This document shows, one piece after another, positions 59,903 to 64,000 of a stretch of 64,000 bases of DNA; position 1 is the first letter of the stretch, and every line of letters begins with the position of its first letter. The stretch comes from Methylobacterium frigidaeris. Lineage in GTDB: Bacteria > Pseudomonadota > Alphaproteobacteria > Rhizobiales > Beijerinckiaceae. Location of the stretch: NCBI RefSeq assembly GCF_022179185.1, contig NZ_BPQJ01000030.1, positions 1-64,000 of the forward strand, given 5' to 3'. A program made the position numbers and the translations under genes. Below the pieces are notes generated by a model that worked only from the letters and a program-made list of their open reading frames with translations, searched no databases and was not told the origin of the DNA.

Positions 59903-61033
59903 TCAGCGCCGGCGCTGACCCATATCCGCCGGAGTGACCATGAGGGTGATCGCCCGCCCGTCGCGCTCGACCTGGAGCGCCACGCTGCTGCCGACGCCGG
60001 CGGATTCGAGCGCCGCGATGAGGTCGGCCAGCCGCCGCACCGGGCGGCCGTTCACCCCCATGATGATGTCGCCGAGCTCGCCCGTCGCCGAATCGACGCC
60101 CTCGAGGCCCGCGGCGGCCGCCGGCGATCCCGGCAGCACCCGCACCACCACGAGGCCGTCGATGCCGAGCCGCGCCGCCGCATCCTCGCTCGCGGCCACG
60201 ATGCCGATGCCGGGGGTCGGGGTGCGGCCGGTGCGGATCAGGTTCGGCACCACCCGGTTGACCACGTCGACGGGGATGGCGAAGCCGATGCCGGCGCTGG
60301 CGCCCGAGGGCGAGAAGATCGCGGTATTGACGCCGATCAGCCGTCCGGCGGAATCGAGCAGCGGCCCGCCCGAATTGCCCGGGTTGATCGCCGCGTCGGT
60401 CTGGATCACCCCGGACAGTTCCCGCCCTTCGGCGGTCGGCAGCCGGCGCTGGAGCGCGCTCACCACCCCGGTGGTCAGGGTGTGGTCGAGGCCGAACGGG
60501 TTGCCGATGGCGTAGGTGAACTGCCCTACCTTGAGGTCGCCGGAGGTGCCGATGGCGATCGGCGGCGGCGCGGCGCTGACGCGGCCGAGCTTCAGGACCG
60601 CCAAGTCGTAGTTCGGGTCGGTGCCGGCCACGGTCGCGGGCACCACCTCGCCGGTGGAGAGCCGGACCTGGATGTCGCCGCCGCCCTGGATGACGTGGTT
60701 GTTGGTCACGATGTGGCCCGCCGCGTCCCAGACGAAGCCCGAGCCGGTCTGCTCGCCCCCGCCCTGCCGGCGCTCGCCGGTCTCGGGATCGAACGACATG
60801 GCCCCCTGCTGCGCCCGCGCGAAGACGTAGACCACCGAGGGGGCGGCGCGCTCGAACAGCGCGACGGTCGAGGCCTCGGCCTGCGAGAGGTCGCCCCGCG
60901 CCGTCACCGCCCGGGGCGCGTCGGCGGAGAACAGCAGGCTCGTGACGTAGGGCTGCGCGACGAACAGCGCGAGCAGCACCAGGGCGGCGGTCAGGGCGAC
61001 CCGCAGGAAGCGATCGGGCACCGTCTTCGTCAC
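59903..61033 (-). CDS. HtrA/DegQ-type periplasmic serine protease
   Basis: A 376-residue envelope protease and chaperone. An N-terminal transmembrane anchor (RVALTAALVLLALFVAQPYV) precedes the trypsin-like domain: catalytic His in TNNHVIQGG, Asp in YDLAVLKLG and Ser in GNSGGPLLD, all present. A single PDZ domain follows (GIDGLVVVRVLPGSPAAAAGL, GDIIMGVNGRPV). This one-PDZ, membrane-anchored form resembles DegS/DegQ. ATG 61033. It lies in its own transcript opposite a secreted small protein gene. Confidence 0.95.
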   Translation of the reverse strand: MTKTVPDRFLRVALTAALVLLALFVAQPYVTSLLFSADAPRAVTARGDLSQAEASTVALFERAAPSVVYVFARAQQGAMSFDPETGERRQGGGEQTGSGFVWDAAGHIVTNNHVIQGGGDIQVRLSTGEVVPATVAGTDPNYDLAVLKLGRVSAAPPPIAIGTSGDLKVGQFTYAIGNPFGLDHTLTTGVVSALQRRLPTAEGRELSGVIQTDAAINPGNSGGPLLDSAGRLIGVNTAIFSPSGASAGIGFAIPVDVVNRVVPNLIRTGRTPTPGIGIVAASEDAAARLGIDGLVVVRVLPGSPAAAAGLEGVDSATGELGDIIMGVNGRPVRRLADLIAALESAGVGSSVALQVERDGRAITLMVTPADMGQRRR

Positions 61034-61220
61034 TCCGATAAGGACCTGGCCGACAGGACACCAGCTGCGGCTGGCGGGGAAGTGGGCCGGGCGGGTGCCG
61101 CGTCAATGGCCGCGCTCGGGACGGCGAACGCCGTCCGGCGGTTCGGCCGGGGATCCGGCAAGGTTGCAGGCATGGGGGCGGGTCTCTAGGCTGACAGCTT
61201 CCCCGTACGAAAGGTCCGGA

Positions 61221-61571
61221 ATGCTCCGCACGCCGCCGCTGTCTCATCGCGCCTTCACCCGTCTCGCCCTCCTCGGCTCCCTCGCGCTCGCCGCTCTCGC
61301 GGGCAGCGCCGCGGCCTCGCCCCGCGACAACCGGGCGGAGGCCTGCACCCGTGCCCGGAGCGACGGCGAGCGCCAGGCGCTCGGCTGCTGGCGGCTGCGT
61401 CACGAGGCCGGCCGCGGCCAACGCATCCATGGCGGCGCCACGGTCGCGGATTTCTACGCCACCGTGCCGGCGGAGCGGGAGGCGACCGAGTCGAAGGCGG
61501 ATCAGCGGCGGCGCGACTGGGTGCGGGCGCGGGCCCGCGGCCGGGTGGCGGGGGGCGACGAGGCGCGCTGA
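61221..61571 (+). CDS. Small secreted hypothetical protein
   Basis: A 116-residue product with a Sec signal peptide (RAFTRLALLGSLALAALAGS) ending near residue 32 and a basic, Arg-rich mature part with two cysteines (AEACTRARSD, ALGCWRLRHEAG). I do not recognise the family. ATG 61221 has AAAGG 7 bp upstream. It precedes the mutase gene by 94 bp; the longer reading frames that include it are not natural. Confidence 0.62.
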   Translation: MLRTPPLSHRAFTRLALLGSLALAALAGSAAASPRDNRAEACTRARSDGERQALGCWRLRHEAGRGQRIHGGATVADFYATVPAEREATESKADQRRRDWVRARARGRVAGGDEAR

Positions 61572-61665
61572 ACGCCGCGCCCCCGACCCTCGACCCATTG
61601 GCCCCAGCGGCACCCGCCCCTATAAGTCATCGACAAGGAACGCCAGCAACGAGAGCCGCAGGCCG

Positions 61666-63834
61666 ATGACCCGCATCCCGGATTTCTCGGAAATCGCCTT
61701 CGCGCCGGTCGCGGCGGCCAGCCCGGCCGCGACCGCGGCCGCCGCCGAGCCCTGGATGACCCCCGAGGGCATTCCGGTGAAGGGGGCCTACGGCCCGCGG
61801 GACCGGGAGGGGATCGACCTCGCCGGCTCGTATCCGGGCATCGCGCCGTTCCTGCGCGGCCCCTACCCGACCATGTACGCGACCCAGCCCTGGACGATCC
61901 GGCAATATGCCGGCTTCTCCACGGCCGAGGATTCGAACGCCTTCTACCGCCGCAACCTCGCGGCCGGGCAGAAGGGGCTGTCGGTCGCCTTCGACCTCGC
62001 CACCCATCGCGGCTACGATTCCGATCATCCGCGGGTCTCGGGCGATGTCGGCATGGCGGGTGTCGCGATCGATTCGATCTACGACATGCGGACACTGTTC
62101 TCAGGCATCCCCCTCGACCAGATGACCGTGTCGATGACGATGAACGGCGCCGTGCTGCCGGTCCTCGCCCTCTACATCGTCGCCGCGGAGGAGCAGGGCG
62201 TCGCCCCGGAAAAGCTCGCCGGCACGATCCAGAACGACATCCTCAAGGAGTTCATGGTCCGCAACACCTACATCTACCCGCCGGCCGGGTCGATGCGGAT
62301 CATCTCGGACATCTTCGGCTACACTTCGGCCCACATGCCGAAGTTCAACTCGATCTCGATCTCCGGCTACCACATGCAGGAGGCCGGGGCGACGCAGGAC
62401 CTCGAGCTCGCCTACACGCTCGCCGACGGCGTCGAGTACATCCGCGCCGGGATGGCGGCGGGGCTCGACATCGACAAGTTCGCCCCGCGCCTGTCGTTCT
62501 TCTGGGCGATCGGGATGAATTTCTTCATGGAGGTGGCCAAGATGCGGGCGGCACGCCTGCTCTGGGCCTCCCTGGTCAAGGATTTCGCTCCCAGATCCGA
62601 CAAGTCGCTGGCGCTGCGCACCCACTCGCAGACGAGCGGCTGGTCGCTCACCGCCCAGGACGTGTTCAACAACGTCACCCGCACCTGCGTCGAGGCGATG
62701 GCGGCCACGCAAGGCGGCACCCAGTCGCTGCACACCAACGCGCTCGACGAGGCCCTGGCGCTCCCCACCGACTTCTCGGCCCGCATCGCCCGCAACACCC
62801 AGCTCTTCCTGCAGCAGGAGAGCGGCACGACCCGGATCATCGATCCGTGGGGCGGCTCCTACTATGTCGAGCGGCTGACGCAGGACCTCGTCGCCCGGGC
62901 TTCCGCCCATATCCGCGAGGTCGAGGCGCTGGGGGGCATGGCGAAGGCGATCGAGGCCGGCATCCCGAAGCTGCGCATCGAGGAGGCGGCGGCCCGCACC
63001 CAGGCGCGGATCGATTCGGGCCAGCAGGTCATCGTCGGCGTCAACCGCTACAAGCCCGATGGCGACCGGGCGATCGACCTGCTGCGGGTCGACAACGGCA
63101 ACGTCCGCACCCTCCAGATCGACAAGCTGAAGCGCCTGCGCGCCGAGCGCGACGGGCAAGCGGTCGAGGCCCGGCTCGCGGCCCTGACCGAGGCGGCGAA
63201 AGGCTCAGGCAACCTGTTAGGCCTCGCCGTCGAGGCGGCGCGAGCCAAGGCCACGGTGGGCGAGATCTCGGAGGCGCTGGAGCGGGCCTGGGGCCGGCAC
63301 CGGGCCGAGATCCGGGCGATCTCGGGCGTCTACAAGCGGGAGATGGGCGGCATGTCGGCGGCGGTCGAGCGGGTGCGCGGGCAGGTCGAGGCCTTCGAGG
63401 AGGCGGACGGTCGCCGCCCGCGCATCCTCGTCGCCAAGATGGGCCAGGACGGGCACGACCGCGGCCAGAAGGTGATCGCCTCGGCCTTCGCCGATCTCGG
63501 CTTCGACGTCGATATCGGGCCGCTCTTCGCCACCCCCGAGGAGGCGGCGCGCCAGGCGGTGGAGAACGACGTCCACATCGTCGGCGTCTCGTCGCTCGCC
63601 GCCGGTCACCTGACGCTGGTGCCGGAGCTGAAGCGGGCGCTCGACGAGGCCGGCCGGCCCGACGTGATGATCGTGGTCGGCGGCGTGATCCCGCCGGGCG
63701 ACTTCGCGGCCCTGCGCCAGGCTGGCGCCTCGGCGATCTTCCCGCCCGGCACCGTCATCGCGGAGGCCGCCTCCTCCCTGATCGACGAGCTGAACACCCG
63801 GCTCGGCTACGCCCCGCGGGCCGCGGCGGAGTAA
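61666..63834 (+). CDS. mcmA: Methylmalonyl-CoA mutase, large subunit
   Basis: A 722-residue B12 enzyme that rearranges (R)-methylmalonyl-CoA to succinyl-CoA, the end of propionyl-CoA assimilation and part of the ethylmalonyl-CoA pathway. The N-terminal substrate barrel carries YATQPWTIRQYAGFSTAEDSN and RTHSQTSGWSLTAQDVFNN, and the C-terminal cobalamin domain has the lower-ligand histidine in GQDGHDRGQKVIAS, then GGVIPPGDF. Length is normal. ATG 61666 (MTRIPDFSEIAF). pccA of the preceding step is at 14232. Confidence 0.96.
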   Translation: MTRIPDFSEIAFAPVAAASPAATAAAAEPWMTPEGIPVKGAYGPRDREGIDLAGSYPGIAPFLRGPYPTMYATQPWTIRQYAGFSTAEDSNAFYRRNLAAGQKGLSVAFDLATHRGYDSDHPRVSGDVGMAGVAIDSIYDMRTLFSGIPLDQMTVSMTMNGAVLPVLALYIVAAEEQGVAPEKLAGTIQNDILKEFMVRNTYIYPPAGSMRIISDIFGYTSAHMPKFNSISISGYHMQEAGATQDLELAYTLADGVEYIRAGMAAGLDIDKFAPRLSFFWAIGMNFFMEVAKMRAARLLWASLVKDFAPRSDKSLALRTHSQTSGWSLTAQDVFNNVTRTCVEAMAATQGGTQSLHTNALDEALALPTDFSARIARNTQLFLQQESGTTRIIDPWGGSYYVERLTQDLVARASAHIREVEALGGMAKAIEAGIPKLRIEEAAARTQARIDSGQQVIVGVNRYKPDGDRAIDLLRVDNGNVRTLQIDKLKRLRAERDGQAVEARLAALTEAAKGSGNLLGLAVEAARAKATVGEISEALERAWGRHRAEIRAISGVYKREMGGMSAAVERVRGQVEAFEEADGRRPRILVAKMGQDGHDRGQKVIASAFADLGFDVDIGPLFATPEEAARQAVENDVHIVGVSSLAAGHLTLVPELKRALDEAGRPDVMIVVGGVIPPGDFAALRQAGASAIFPPGTVIAEAASSLIDELNTRLGYAPRAAAE

Positions 63835-63949
63835 GGATTCCGCGTCTCAAAACGGTCACGGTTTCGGCGCCAAGGGCGGACCTTCACCATCCGCCTGAGT
63901 CCAGGGCCCTTAGTCCTTGTCCGCTTTCGTCGACGCGCCCTCCCTCCCC

Positions 63950-63969
63950 GGTACCGCCACTGCGGTACC
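63950..63969. repeat. GGTACC-tipped hairpin after mcmA
   Basis: Perfect arms GGTACCGC / GCGGTACC with loop CACT lie 116 bp after the mutase stop. No T-run follows, so I list it only as an inverted repeat, possibly the mutase terminator or part of another element running past the window edge. Confidence 0.4.
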
Positions 63970-64000
63970 GCCCCGGCAGGCCCTCAACCTGCGCTGGCTC

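Overview
The window is high-GC alphaproteobacterial chromosome, most probably Methylobacterium or a close relative in Methylobacteriaceae. The reasons are the strong GC bias, a PHA locus (phaR divergent from phaA-phaB), biotin-dependent PccA and methylmalonyl-CoA mutase together in one window, MucR-type regulators, the carA / YqeY-like / dnaG / rpoD block typical of Rhizobiales, and REP-like dispersed repeats. I see no rRNA, tRNA, CRISPR array, insertion sequence or prophage. Most of the window is housekeeping DNA with short accessory insertions.

Layout. 1-3.5 kb: lptC-lptA, RNase D, an exported HhH protein and rpmF. 3.5-5.7 kb: an MFS exporter divergent from a LysR regulator. 5.8-9.2 kb: PHA genes. 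9.2-14.2 kb: an orphan ABC solute-binding protein, secA, and a gamma-glutamylcyclotransferase-fold gene behind pccA. 14.2-20.2 kb: pccA, unknown proteins, DUF1993, an L,D-transpeptidase and an HDAC-like deacetylase. 20.4-22.9 kb: an HTH-fused ribBA and aroC. 23.3-27.2 kb: a 1288-residue double glycosyltransferase. 27.3-31.1 kb: a coiled-coil protein, a YHS-like small protein, and ffh-rpsP-rimM. 31.4-39.0 kb: two MucR paralogues flanking a CDF transporter, a hybrid histidine kinase/HD-GYP pair and a DUF6481 protein. 39.6-46.8 kb: DUF2147, a CPA2 antiporter, small proteins, thiO-thiS under a TPP riboswitch, a class III cyclase and DUF2798. 46.9-54.1 kb: rpoD, dnaG, an inserted DUF2806-like gene, a YqeY-domain gene and carA. 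54.3-64 kb: a membrane protein, a methyltransferase, an unusual methionyl-tRNA synthetase behind an attenuator-like leader, a flavin amine oxidase, small secreted or unknown proteins, an HtrA protease and methylmalonyl-CoA mutase.

How the genes work together. PhaA and PhaB make (R)-3-hydroxybutyryl-CoA from acetyl-CoA, and PhaR probably controls the pathway. PccA and the mutase carry propionyl-CoA to succinyl-CoA; in methylotrophic alphaproteobacteria these steps belong to the ethylmalonyl-CoA pathway, which shares the acetoacetyl-CoA/hydroxybutyryl-CoA branch. The hybrid kinase (HisKA, receiver, HPt) and the adjacent receiver-HD-GYP protein look like a phosphorelay ending in c-di-GMP hydrolysis.

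The most unusual items are: (1) ribBA carrying an N-terminal Cro-like HTH and lacking the GTP cyclohydrolase II zinc cysteines, with a perfect 8+3+8 palindrome just upstream; (2) a eukaryote/archaea-like MetRS behind a T-run hairpin nested in an 11-bp outer stem; (3) a DUF2806-like gene inserted in a conserved replication block; (4) the giant glycosyltransferase with N-terminal repeats and AT-rich segments.
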